Part shown: positions 1-8,879 of the stretch, piece by piece | Position numbering within the stretch: position 1 is the first letter of the stretch | Layout: each line of letters opens with the position of its first letter | Assembly: GCA_005882315.1 (NCBI GenBank) | Contig: VBAR01000001.1 | Coordinates: 2,305,736 to 2,369,735 of the forward strand | From: Bacteroidota bacterium | GTDB lineage: Bacteria; Bacteroidota; Bacteroidia; Chitinophagales; Chitinophagaceae | Length of the DNA stretch: 64,000 nucleotides | Direction of reading: 5' to 3' | Made by a program: the position numbers and the translations under genes | The notes under the pieces: generated by a model | What the model was told of the DNA's origin: nothing | Seen by the model: the letters and a program-made list of their open reading frames with translations, nothing else | Databases searched by the model: none

Positions 1-714
1 AGAGCCGGCAAATGGAAGAACCTTGATTTCCCCCGTATTGCCCGTGAAGATTTTGGTGTGAATGGGATTGAATTTGTAAATACTTTATTTGAAGTGCCTA
101 CAGAAGATTACCTGAAGAAATTAAAGCAGAATGCAAAGGATCATGGAGTAACAATGGTACTTATTATGTGTGACCAGGAAGGTGATGGATGTTCAGATAC
201 TAAGGAAGGACAAAAACAATTTGTGATCAATCACCGCAAATGGGTTGATATTGCTCACTATCTCGGTTGCCATGCCATACGTACCAATTGCCGTGGTCCA
301 CAGAATGCTGATAAGAAAGAAGCATTGAAATGGTCGACAGATGCATATAACCAGTTACTGGAATATGCAAAACCTGCCAACATCAGCATTGTAATAGAAA
401 ATCATGGTGGTGTTTCTAATGATGCTGATTGGATGGTTGACCTGGTAAAGAAAATAAAGAATCCTTCTTTTGGTACTTATCCTGATTGGAGAAAACCATC
501 TCCTGAGTTTGATAATTATGAGTATCTCAGGAAAACATTGCCTTATGCAAAAGGAATGTCGTATCGTAATCAACCAACTGATGACTTAACGATTAAGATG
601 ATCGAGTTGAGTAAAAAAGGAGGCTATAAAGGATGGTATGGTATTGAATCAACCGGAAGAGAAGAAATTAAAAAAGGAGTGGAGATGCTGAAGAAATACT
701 TGTTGAATCAATAA
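1..714 (+). CDS. Sugar phosphate isomerase/epimerase family protein (5' end missing)
   Basis: The reading frame is open from base 1, so the gene begins before the window and only the last 237 codons are seen. The fragment matches the C-terminal part of AP-endonuclease-2-like TIM-barrel proteins: it has the IVIENHGG strand with its Glu and His ligands, an NPSFGTYPDW segment and a final WYGIESTG strand with a Glu, all in the expected order for a metal-binding xylose-isomerase-like barrel. Members isomerise or epimerise sugars or cyclitols, but the substrate cannot be told from this fragment. An internal GTG at 58 is not the real start, because the barrel is incomplete without upstream sequence. 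No clear terminator follows. Confidence 0.8.
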   Translation, partial: RAGKWKNLDFPRIAREDFGVNGIEFVNTLFEVPTEDYLKKLKQNAKDHGVTMVLIMCDQEGDGCSDTKEGQKQFVINHRKWVDIAHYLGCHAIRTNCRGPQNADKKEALKWSTDAYNQLLEYAKPANISIVIENHGGVSNDADWMVDLVKKIKNPSFGTYPDWRKPSPEFDNYEYLRKTLPYAKGMSYRNQPTDDLTIKMIELSKKGGYKGWYGIESTGREEIKKGVEMLKKYLLNQ

Positions 715-800
715 GCGGCTGCCTTTTAATTTTGCTTTTGAATTAAAGCCTTACAATTGGAAAGTTGTTGAGTGGAGGACATCTCCGTTATTAGGATAAT

Positions 801-2822
801 TTATTTATACTTGTCGAACCCATATCGGTGATACAAATCCTTGTAGCGCTGATCCTGCCTCATAGATTCAAAAAGCGGATCTATTTTCAGTAATCTGAAT
901 TCCCTTTCCCGGTTCACAAAAGATCTTTCCAGGCTTAGGAAACAGGAATCTTTTAACTGGTATTGAGTATAAATTCTGGCAATGTTAAAATCAATATCAA
1001 GATTTTTGTTGGCAGGCTTTTCTTGTAATTGCCGCAGAATATTTTTGCTTTCCACAAGGTCACCTTTTTTGAAATAGGCAATCGATAAGTAACAAAGTAA
1101 ATCTGCGGAAATATTTGTTTTTTCATTTAAAAGAATTGGTTTTATTAATTGGATGACCTGGTCATAATCTCCTGCATAAAATCGGGAGAAGAAATACTGA
1201 TTTTTCAATCCAAGATGCTCGGGAAATAGCTTTCGTCCCTCTGCAATATACTTTTCAGCTTCATGGAAGTTCTTTTTGTAAATATTGGCATTAGAAACAA
1301 TTATATAACCGTTGAAGTCTGCCGGGTCAGAAGCGATAGCATCTAATCCGAGTCTTTCGGCCTTATCAAAATCACCCATCCATAGCAGGAAATAAGCATA
1401 CCTGTTTTTTATAAGAGATGCGGAAGGACTCAACTGTATGGATTTTTCAAAATTCAATTTAGCCGTTGCGAAATCAAGTTCGATTGCCCATGCTGAAAGA
1501 GCTAACGCAGAATAACCTTCCGCAAGATCAGGATCAAGACGAATTGCATTGTATGCATATGATTTAGCTTCCCTGATGGCATTATAGTCGGCAAATGCGC
1601 CGGCCCTGTAGATGGTCCATATTTTAGCAAGAGCCATATAAGCATGAGCAGGCGCAAAAAGGGAATCCCCACTGATTGCTCGCAGAAAGTACTCAATGCT
1701 TTTTTCAAACTCCTCTTTTTTATATAACAGAAAGCCTTTCAGATATTCAGAATAAACTGCAGGATCGGTTTCCTTTTTAACTAATCTTGGTTTTTCTGAT
1801 TCCGACAATGTGACCCTGAGCTTTTCAACAATGTTATTAGCAATACTGTCCTGAATCGCAAAAATATCTTTGGGTTCTTTATCAAACCGCTGTGACCAAA
1901 TAACTTTATTGTCTTTTACACGAACCAATGTGGTGGTGATACGAAGAACGTTGCCTGCTAATTGTATGCTTCCCGAAAGAACATTGCTTACTTTTAGTTT
2001 TTCACCGATGCTATTTGCATCTAGTCCTTTTCCTTTAAATTGAAAAGAGGAAGTGCGGCCGATCACTTTCAGGTCTTTAATGATTGTTATCGAATTAATG
2101 ATCTCTTCCGCCAACCCATCACTGAGATATTCATGGTCTTTTTGAGGACTCATATCATCAAAAGGAAGAATGGCAATCGATTTTTCATTCACTACAATCA
2201 CTTTTTTACTGTTTGTATAAAAATAAAAAGCAGTTAAAAGTAGTATTGCCATCACCGATATAACGGCTATAACCCGGTTCTTTTTTATTTTTGCTCTTAT
2301 GGTTGTTGTATGAGCCGTAACAATACCGTCGGCGATTAACTGGTAGATCCGCACAGGTTCCTTTACATTCTTAAGATGTTGTTCTTTTACAAATTTTGCC
2401 TGAAATTCTTTTTTATTGGCAATGCTATTGTGCACTGGCTCTGAAATAAAAATACTTCCGGGATTGGCGATGGTTTGTATACGTGAAGCAATATTTACAC
2501 CATCTCCAAATACATCATTATTTTCAAAAACTACTTCACTGAGATGAATGCCGATGCGTAATTGAAAATCTTTTGCAGCATTGCAGGCTTGTTGGATCTT
2601 GATCGCTGCTGTTACTGCATCAGAAACTGTATTAAAGCTTGCCATCACACCATCTCCCAATTCTTTTATCCATCTTCCATTGTATTCTTCAATAATTGGT
2701 TTTTGAATTTGCCTGTTCTTATTAAGCATTTGAAATGCTTTTTGTTCATCCTTGCCCATAAGGGCTGTATAACCGACAATATCGGTGAACATGATAGCCG
2801 CAAGTTGGCGAATAGATGACAT
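801..2822 (-). CDS. Class III adenylate/guanylate cyclase with TPR repeats
   Basis: Predicted membrane-anchored nucleotide cyclase of about 673 residues. The N-terminal 180 residues form a class III catalytic domain: IMFTDIVGYTALM carries the first metal-binding Asp and ELGDGVMASF the second. One membrane segment follows (VIAVISVMAILLLTAFYF), then a FlgO-like domain beginning KSIAILPFDDMSPQ, then a run of TPR-like helices to the C-terminus. This architecture is common in Bacteroidota and rhizobia. I chose the ATG before SSIRQLAAIMF: the longer frame to 2891 would run across the gcvP terminator hairpin and adds residues not typical of the domain. It is probably a signalling protein; the ligand sensed and the choice of cAMP or cGMP cannot be read from the sequence. 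Confidence 0.85.
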   Translation of the reverse strand: MSSIRQLAAIMFTDIVGYTALMGKDEQKAFQMLNKNRQIQKPIIEEYNGRWIKELGDGVMASFNTVSDAVTAAIKIQQACNAAKDFQLRIGIHLSEVVFENNDVFGDGVNIASRIQTIANPGSIFISEPVHNSIANKKEFQAKFVKEQHLKNVKEPVRIYQLIADGIVTAHTTTIRAKIKKNRVIAVISVMAILLLTAFYFYTNSKKVIVVNEKSIAILPFDDMSPQKDHEYLSDGLAEEIINSITIIKDLKVIGRTSSFQFKGKGLDANSIGEKLKVSNVLSGSIQLAGNVLRITTTLVRVKDNKVIWSQRFDKEPKDIFAIQDSIANNIVEKLRVTLSESEKPRLVKKETDPAVYSEYLKGFLLYKKEEFEKSIEYFLRAISGDSLFAPAHAYMALAKIWTIYRAGAFADYNAIREAKSYAYNAIRLDPDLAEGYSALALSAWAIELDFATAKLNFEKSIQLSPSASLIKNRYAYFLLWMGDFDKAERLGLDAIASDPADFNGYIIVSNANIYKKNFHEAEKYIAEGRKLFPEHLGLKNQYFFSRFYAGDYDQVIQLIKPILLNEKTNISADLLCYLSIAYFKKGDLVESKNILRQLQEKPANKNLDIDFNIARIYTQYQLKDSCFLSLERSFVNREREFRLLKIDPLFESMRQDQRYKDLYHRYGFDKYK

Positions 2823-2849
2823 AAATTTCTCTTGCTGTTTGAAGTTAAT

Positions 2850-2876
2850 AAAAAAGTCCCGTTTGAGCAGGACTTC
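2850..2876 (-). terminator. Intrinsic terminator of gcvP
   Basis: Read on the minus strand, AAGTCCTG pairs with CGGGACTT (8 bp, one G-T pair) around the loop CTCAAA, followed by TTTTTT. It lies about 35 bases after the gcvP stop codon. Confidence 0.8.
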
Positions 2877-2909
2877 ACTACAATCTATCAATTATTATCT
2901 ATTATGTTA

Positions 2910-5819
2910 TTAAGCTTCAGCTTCCATATAACTCTCGATTGGTTCACATGTGCAGATCAAATTCCTGTCACCATGTGTATTGTTTACTCTTGCAACAGAG
3001 GGCCAGAATTTATTTTGCTTAACATACTCTAATGGAAATGCGGCCTGTTCTCTCGTGTAAGGTTTTGACCAATCACTAGCCATAACTACAAACTGTGTAT
3101 GCGGTGCATTCTTCAGCGCATTATTTGTTTTGTCAGTCTCTCCATTTTCTATTGCCGCAATTTCTTTTCTTATTGCAAGCAATGCATCGCAGAAACGATC
3201 CAATTCAGCTTTGTCTTCGCTTTCTGTTGGCTCGATCATAATAGTGCCTGGAACAGGAAAGCTCATTGTTGGCGCATGAAAACCATAATCAATCAAACGT
3301 TTTGCAACATCTTCTGCTTCTATTCCAGCTGAAGTTTTAAATGGACGCAGGTCAACTATGAATTCATGTGCACAGGTACCATTATGACCTACATATAAAA
3401 TATCAAAATCATTTTCCAATCTTGCCTTCATATAGTTTGCATTCAGTATGGCATACTCGGTTGCATTCTTAACACCTTTTGCGCCGAGCATTCTTATATA
3501 TGCATAACTGATCAATAAAATTGAAGCTGAACCGTATTGAGCGGCACTTACTGCGCCGTGAATGGTGAGTGGTGAATTGTGAATGTTTGCCATTGCCGAT
3601 TCACCATTCACAATTGCCATATGTCCGGGTAAATGCTTAGCTAAATGTTTCTTCACACAGATCGGCCCCATGCCCGGCCCGCCGCCACCATGAGGTATAG
3701 AAAATGTTTTATGCAAATTCAAATGACAAACATCCGCACCGATCAAACCCGGCGATGTTAATCCAACCTGTGCATTCATATTGGCCCCATCCATATATAC
3801 CTGTCCGCCGTGTTGATGAACGATATCGCAAATCTCTTTAACATCTTCTTCAAAAATTCCATATGTACTCGGGTAAGTGATCATTGTACCGGCGAGATTA
3901 GCGCTGTGTTGTTCTGCTTTTGCACGGAAATCATTTACATCAATATATCCGTTCTCTAATGCTTTTACCACAACTACTTTCATTCCCACCATTACAGCAC
4001 TTGCAGGGTTAGTTCCGTGTGCAGAAATTGGAATGAGAACAATATTTCTTTGTTTATCTCCATTTGCAAGATGATAATTTCTTATTGTCAGCAATCCGGC
4101 AAACTCGCCTTGTGCACCACTGTTTGGTTGAAGGCTGCATGCATCAAAGCCTGTGATCTCAGAAAGATAAGCAGAGAGTTCATCACATATTTGCTGGTAA
4201 CCTGCTGTCTGATCTTTTGGTGCAAAAGGATGCATCTTGCTCCAATGAGGCCAGCTTAACGGCATCATTTCACTTGCTGCGTTTAATTTCATTGTACAAC
4301 TTCCCAATGTGATCATCGAAGTATTCAGTGAAAGATCTTTATTCTCCAGTTGTTTGATGTAACGCATCATCTGGCTTTCGCTATGATGACTGTTGAAATT
4401 CGGATGGAGTAAATAAGCAGATGTACGTTGTAAGTCCTTTTGAATTTTATATACACCCGGACGATGACCTGCCTGTGCTCCATATTCTTTACCAATTGCT
4501 TTTGCAAAAACTTTTTTAATTACATGTACATCGGCAAGTGTAGTAGTTTCATCCAGGTTGATTTGTATGCCATCTGCAGTATAATAAAAATTAACCTCAG
4601 CAGCATCGGCAGCAGCTTTCACTTTTGCAGCATCAGCACCGGTAATTTTTATGGTATCAAAATAATGTTCATTGATCTGATTTAATCCGAGTTCCTGTAG
4701 TTCCTGTTCTGTTTTTTGCGCAATCAAATGTGTTCTTTCTGCAATTGCTTTTAATCCTTTTGGTCCGTGATAAACTGCATACATCGCTGCGATATTTGCA
4801 AGTAATGCCTGTGCGGTACAAATATTCGAAGTTGCTTTTTCACGTTTGATATGTTGTTCTCTTGTCTGCAAAGCCATGCGCAATGCACGGTTACCCTGCG
4901 CATCAATACTTACACCAATGATGCGGCCTGGAATAGCTCTTTTAAAATCATCCTTGGTTGAAAAGAATGCAGCATGAGGTCCGCCGAAACCAAGAGGTAC
5001 ACCAAAACGCTGAGCAGAACCGAATGCAACATCAGCGCCGAGTTCACCGGGAGGAGTTAATAATGTCAATGCAAGCAGATCAGTTGCCATTGCAACATAA
5101 CCACCTTTGCTATGTACGTTTTCAATAAACTCACGATAGTCTACAACAGAGCCAGTATTGTTCGGATATTGGATCAATGCACCAAAATAAGTTTCATCGA
5201 TTGCTGCATTTGTATAGTCACCAATTACAACTTCAATACCCAACGGCTGAGCTCTTGTAATTACTACATCTATTGTTTGTGCAAATACTTTATTGTCTAC
5301 AAAAAATTTGGCTGATTTAATTACATCGGTCCGGTTAACCTGGTGAAAGAACATATTCATTGCTTCAGCAGCTGCAGTTGCTTCATCTAATAAACTTGCA
5401 TTGGAAATTGGCAACGCCGTTAGATCACTCACCATCGTTTGAAAATTCAATAGACTTTCTAAACGACCCTGTGATATCTCTGCCTGGTAAGGCGTGTACT
5501 GTGTGTACCAACCTGGATTCTCAAAAACATTCCGGAGAATAACAGAAGGAGTGTGGGTATCATAATATCCTTGCCCGATATAAGTCTTATAAACTTTATT
5601 TTTCAGCGAAACATCTTTCAGGTATTTCAGCAGGTCAGCTTCACTCATCGCGGCAGGTAAATCAAGGTGTTTTTTACTGCGGATAGAAATGGGTATCGTT
5701 TTGTCAATTAACTCATCAAGGCTTGATGAGCCGATCGTTTTGAGCATTTGCTTTTCCTGGCCAATCGTTCCGATATGACGGGGTACGAATTCATTTTGTT
5801 GTTGTTCGAATAGGTTCAT
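2910..5819 (-). CDS. gcvP: Glycine dehydrogenase (decarboxylating), P protein
   Basis: Full-length P protein of the glycine cleavage system, about 969 residues, with both halves (alpha and beta type) in one chain as in most Gram-negatives. It decarboxylates glycine with PLP and passes the aminomethyl group to the lipoyl H protein. The PLP-lysine region LNLHKTFSIPHGGGGPGMGPI-like is visible around residue 700, and the N-terminal RHIGT motif (FVPRHIGTIG) is intact. The start is placed at the Met of MNLFEQQQ, since the 20 preceding residues have no counterpart in the family. No gcvT or gcvH lies in the window, so the system is not in one operon here. Confidence 0.97.
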   Translation of the reverse strand: MNLFEQQQNEFVPRHIGTIGQEKQMLKTIGSSSLDELIDKTIPISIRSKKHLDLPAAMSEADLLKYLKDVSLKNKVYKTYIGQGYYDTHTPSVILRNVFENPGWYTQYTPYQAEISQGRLESLLNFQTMVSDLTALPISNASLLDEATAAAEAMNMFFHQVNRTDVIKSAKFFVDNKVFAQTIDVVITRAQPLGIEVVIGDYTNAAIDETYFGALIQYPNNTGSVVDYREFIENVHSKGGYVAMATDLLALTLLTPPGELGADVAFGSAQRFGVPLGFGGPHAAFFSTKDDFKRAIPGRIIGVSIDAQGNRALRMALQTREQHIKREKATSNICTAQALLANIAAMYAVYHGPKGLKAIAERTHLIAQKTEQELQELGLNQINEHYFDTIKITGADAAKVKAAADAAEVNFYYTADGIQINLDETTTLADVHVIKKVFAKAIGKEYGAQAGHRPGVYKIQKDLQRTSAYLLHPNFNSHHSESQMMRYIKQLENKDLSLNTSMITLGSCTMKLNAASEMMPLSWPHWSKMHPFAPKDQTAGYQQICDELSAYLSEITGFDACSLQPNSGAQGEFAGLLTIRNYHLANGDKQRNIVLIPISAHGTNPASAVMVGMKVVVVKALENGYIDVNDFRAKAEQHSANLAGTMITYPSTYGIFEEDVKEICDIVHQHGGQVYMDGANMNAQVGLTSPGLIGADVCHLNLHKTFSIPHGGGGPGMGPICVKKHLAKHLPGHMAIVNGESAMANIHNSPLTIHGAVSAAQYGSASILLISYAYIRMLGAKGVKNATEYAILNANYMKARLENDFDILYVGHNGTCAHEFIVDLRPFKTSAGIEAEDVAKRLIDYGFHAPTMSFPVPGTIMIEPTESEDKAELDRFCDALLAIRKEIAAIENGETDKTNNALKNAPHTQFVVMASDWSKPYTREQAAFPLEYVKQNKFWPSVARVNNTHGDRNLICTCEPIESYMEAEA

Positions 5820-5949
5820 GAGCTTTAGTTGTTTAGTAGCAATTATTAACCGGTAATTAATAATTAATTCAGGCCGCAAAGTTAAGGTTGTGAGTGGTTC
5901 TAAAAACCTTATTGTTTAACTGTGGAAAAGAGGTTGTTTCTTTGTATAA

Positions 5950-6435
5950 ATGAAAGAAGATCTATTAAAAAACTGGGAGAAGAAATCCGGGGAAAGACAG
6001 AAAGAGTATAAGAAGTTTTTGAACCGGGCCAATAAGAACCGGGTTCTGAAACAGTTGCCGGATCTGAACGAGGAGGCTTTTGCGAAAATTGATTGCCTGC
6101 AATGTGGCAATTGCTGTAAGAGTTTTTCACCCCGGTTTACCCCGCCCGATATAAAACGTATCAGCAAATACCTGGGCATGAAAGATGGGGACTTCAGGGA
6201 TAAATATTTACGGGTGGATGAAGAAGGTGATAATGTCTTGCAGAAAATACCCTGTTCTTTTCTGGGTGCCGATAACTATTGCAGTATTTATGAAGTGAGA
6301 CCAACTGATTGTGCCAGGTTTCCTTATATGGATGATGACTTTATGCTGAAACGACAGCCAATGGCATTAAAGAATTCAAGTTTTTGCCCGATCACTTATT
6401 ATGTGCTGGAAAAGTTGATAGAACAAACCAAATAA
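5950..6435 (+). CDS. YkgJ-family cysteine-cluster protein
   Basis: 161 residues. The motif DCLQCGNCCKSF around residue 50, followed further on by CSFLGADNYCSIYEVRPTDCARFP, is the CxxCxxCC...C...C pattern of the YkgJ family (putative Fe-S or zinc cluster proteins; function unknown). Length and Cys spacing fit a complete member. It is transcribed divergently from gcvP across a gap of about 130 bases. The role is not known; related proteins are annotated only as metal-chelating cluster proteins. Confidence 0.85.
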   Translation: MKEDLLKNWEKKSGERQKEYKKFLNRANKNRVLKQLPDLNEEAFAKIDCLQCGNCCKSFSPRFTPPDIKRISKYLGMKDGDFRDKYLRVDEEGDNVLQKIPCSFLGADNYCSIYEVRPTDCARFPYMDDDFMLKRQPMALKNSSFCPITYYVLEKLIEQTK

Positions 6436-6506
6436 TTTTTAATCTCAGCCTTGTTCAGTTATTTAGGGTTTATCTTTTTGTCGGTAAGATTCCTGAGGAA
6501 TTAAAG

Positions 6507-7229
6507 TCAGTTTGGTCGAATAAAATTAACATCTGCAAATTTTGCAATTTGGGTAAATTCATGTACCGTCAATTTTTTGGGAGTTCTTGTATTGATTTTT
6601 TTCTTGAAGATGTTTAGAATGTCTTGATCCGTTAAAATTGGTGGGTCTGTCAAGTTCATGAAAATGGGTTTGCTTATGACGAAACAACTCCACTTTTTTG
6701 ATTTTGCTAAATACTCGTTGTCCCAATGAGAAACAATTCTGTCACCAATTATTTTTTGTTTGTCAGGTGGATAGGTTAAGAAATTTGAAATGTCTTTTTG
6801 TTTTTCATATCTCCCACCTGTTTCGTTAAAAGAATGTGGTGGATTATCGTGGATCATACACTTTGATGGAATTGTCAAGCCCTTGTTTGTGTACCATGAT
6901 TTTGCTTGCAAATGTGTGTCTTTCCTTTCAATGACTTCCAAAATCGCAATTATCCGATAATGGTCAAAGTGGGTCAACCATTTTCCTTTTACCGTCATAT
7001 AAACTACTATGTCATTTGGATAAAGCTGTGGGGCAAATTTTTCTTGCCGACATAATGCGGTGATTGACGGAAATGGGTTTTCAAAATCCGGTTCTCGTCT
7101 GCATGAAGCGTCAATGAAAGGGGGATAGCCAAATTTGTTTACAGCATTTTGTCCAATATCTGTTTCACATAATGGATGAAAAGAGTTAAGTCGAATAGTC
7201 TTTATGTATTTTTTTATGTAATCTGTCAT
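6507..7229 (-). CDS. Hypothetical protein, possible PUA/EVE-like fold
   Basis: About 240 residues (ATG at 7229; an upstream codon at 7247 adds six). I do not recognise the family with certainty. The first half contains the conserved-looking block CRREPDFENPFPSITALCR, then GDIVVY-like NDIVVYMTVKGKW and RIIAILEVIERKDTH, then CMIHDNPP. A short strand ending in a DxVVYxT turn followed by a xxxAIxEVxE strand resembles PUA/EVE/ASCH-like nucleotide-binding barrels and the Nmad-type domains linked to modified DNA or RNA; this is inference from pattern only. It is the first of four minus-strand accessory genes that are visibly more AT-rich than the flanking housekeeping genes. Confidence 0.6.
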   Translation of the reverse strand: MTDYIKKYIKTIRLNSFHPLCETDIGQNAVNKFGYPPFIDASCRREPDFENPFPSITALCRQEKFAPQLYPNDIVVYMTVKGKWLTHFDHYRIIAILEVIERKDTHLQAKSWYTNKGLTIPSKCMIHDNPPHSFNETGGRYEKQKDISNFLTYPPDKQKIIGDRIVSHWDNEYLAKSKKWSCFVISKPIFMNLTDPPILTDQDILNIFKKKINTRTPKKLTVHEFTQIAKFADVNFIRPN

Positions 7230-7268
7230 TATTATTGGCAATACCAATGTTATAGGCAGCCTTTCTGT

Positions 7269-8273
7269 CTATTGATGAAAGTAACCCGTATCTCCAAGGG
7301 GTGACCAAAACGAATATTTAACGTGTTTGTATCTTCTGACATTTTCAGGAATTTCTTTAATTATATAAGTCATAAAGCCAGATTTGGCATTTGTCGAACA
7401 CAAGTGTCCAATTGTATGCTCGAAAATGTAAATGCTGTTTTTAAAAACTAATGGTAGGAATTCTGATAAAGAAACTCTTTCAAGTTTTATTTCCTTAAAC
7501 TCAAGTTCAATAGTCGGTGAAATTATGTTTGTGTTTACTTGAAGTTCAAAATCTTTAACTTTTACAAATTTTAATCTATGGTCTAATGAGTTTCTTAGTT
7601 CACGAACTACTTTGATAAAGTAAACCGATTTATCAATAAAAAGATAAAAGGGGTCAGCTTCTCCGTATTTTGTTTTAAGTATGTCTTGGAATTTCGGAAA
7701 ATGTGATTGCTTTGTTAGTCCTTCGGTTGGGTAAAAAATAGTAATTATTTCCATTAAGATTTGCTCAATATGGTCAGCCTTTTGAAAAATCGTTTTGCAT
7801 CTGGTCTCAACGTCGCTGATTGATGGAATAGCATAGGAAGATGGCTTCTTTCGACGTTCCTCATATTCATTGCTAACTTCCTTTTCTTTTGATAAATAGT
7901 CTCCAATTTCTTTCTCAAGAACAGTTAATTCAACTAATGCGTCTAAAGATAATTTAATGACTTTACTAGTGTCAATGTCTTTAAACAGCTCTTTCTTTAA
8001 TAAGGTTTTTGTAGTCAAAAATGTCCTTCCAACTAATTCCGAGTCAGCACCTTGATTGATAAGTAGTCGTTGAATATTGGTTGGTAAAGATATGTTTGTG
8101 CGGTCTGGGTCAACTGTGTCCGCTGTCATGAATTCATAGAGGGCATATTCTTTTATTACAATTAGCTTTCCTTCCAAATTATACATTTCAAGAATCGCTC
8201 CATCTTGTGCAGTACCTATGTCAGCTGAGCCGCCTGAATATCTTTTTATATCTATTGGTCTTCTGTCGTTCAT
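7269..8273 (-). CDS. Hypothetical protein with a possible HEPN-type Rx4H motif
   Basis: About 334 residues from the ATG at 8273 (a TTG 24 bases upstream is the other option). The family is not recognised. The middle is helical and charged, and near residue 235 it carries FIKVVRELRNSLDHRLKF: the RNSLDH segment fits the R-[polar]-x3-H signature of HEPN ribonucleases, in a helix late in the domain as expected. A second helix, DHIEQILMEIITIF, precedes it by about 50 residues, as in two-helix HEPN folds. If this is real, the protein may be an RNase of a toxin or defence system. Upstream lies the 200-bp inverted repeat at 8306-8508; the next gene downstream is the PUA/EVE-like protein, 40 bases away. 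Confidence 0.6.
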   Translation of the reverse strand: MNDRRPIDIKRYSGGSADIGTAQDGAILEMYNLEGKLIVIKEYALYEFMTADTVDPDRTNISLPTNIQRLLINQGADSELVGRTFLTTKTLLKKELFKDIDTSKVIKLSLDALVELTVLEKEIGDYLSKEKEVSNEYEERRKKPSSYAIPSISDVETRCKTIFQKADHIEQILMEIITIFYPTEGLTKQSHFPKFQDILKTKYGEADPFYLFIDKSVYFIKVVRELRNSLDHRLKFVKVKDFELQVNTNIISPTIELEFKEIKLERVSLSEFLPLVFKNSIYIFEHTIGHLCSTNAKSGFMTYIIKEIPENVRRYKHVKYSFWSPLGDTGYFHQ

Positions 8274-8305
8274 GGTTATTTTGAAGTGACTTATCAAGGG
8301 TTTCT

Positions 8306-8508
8306 ATAACGTTCGAGGCTTTGTGCAGTTGGGGAATTGACCAACTGTCCGCCCGGAACTGAAGCTAAATTTATAACTAAAAGCCGAAGTTAGGAATTAC
8401 AGCCCAGCAGAATTACGTCCGCCGAAACCAAAGCCTGGATATGCACTGCCGATGATTGCTTCAACGTAATGCCCCAATTGCACAAAACCTGATGTTAGTG
8501 GCCGTTAT
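8306..8508. repeat. Imperfect inverted repeat (attC-like or MITE-like) between accessory genes
   Basis: The non-coding gap between two accessory genes is bounded by ATAACG at the left and CGTTAT at the right. Inside these, GGCTTTGTGCAGTTGGGG (left) is complementary at 16 of 18 positions to the segment at 8473-8490, with unpaired bases between the outer and inner arms (5 on the left, about 13 on the right). The interior, about 130 bp, shows no open frame. A bulged two-arm palindrome with AAC at one end and GTT at the other recalls integron attC sites, but the outer boxes do not match the RYYYAAC/GTTRRRY consensus and no integrase is in the window. Confidence 0.6.
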
Positions 8509-8522
8509 CGAAATGCTGTTCT

Positions 8523-8864
8523 TTAGGAATGAAGCATAAATTTTTCTAAAAAAACGAAATCGTCATTTGTCAATGAACTTTTCATTTTGTTTTCAAGTGA
8601 AACAGAATAGTTAACATATCTTATCACTAAAGGGTCAATTGAAAAATCCATAAGTATGTAAGCCGAGTTATCAGAATTTGTTTCTTCTATATTTATTTCT
8701 TCCTCAAATATTTTGAAACGTTTTATAATTTGTCCCTTAACTGTCCTCAAAATCACTTTAGCATTTTCTGGTAACCTGATACTTTCTATATCAGATTTTA
8801 CACCCTCAAGGTCTTTTCCTATTACTTCTATTAAATAAGAGGGTAGTGTAAAAAGAATATTCAT
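8523..8864 (-). CDS. Small hypothetical protein
   Basis: 113 residues, ATG start, no signal peptide or membrane segment. The family is not recognised. The sequence reads as a small alpha/beta protein: an N-terminal helix (LPSYLIEVIGKDLEGVKSDI), a strand-rich middle (NAKVILRTVKGQIIKRFKIF) and an acidic linker. It lies 15 bases downstream of the secreted protein at 8880 and the two are probably co-transcribed, ending at the inverted repeat. Base composition is low in G+C like the rest of the block. No function is proposed. Confidence 0.5.
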   Translation of the reverse strand: MNILFTLPSYLIEVIGKDLEGVKSDIESIRLPENAKVILRTVKGQIIKRFKIFEEEINIEETNSDNSAYILMDFSIDPLVIRYVNYSVSLENKMKSSLTNDDFVFLEKFMLHS

Positions 8865-8879
8865 AAACTGATAATTTAA

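Noticed and set aside
2823-2891. Upstream extension of the cyclase gene
   Set aside because: The extra 23 codons run across the gcvP terminator and do not match the family N-terminus.
8306-8508. Classical integron attC site
   Set aside because: Outer boxes do not fit RYYYAAC/GTTRRRY, spacing is long, and no integrase is present; kept only as attC-like.
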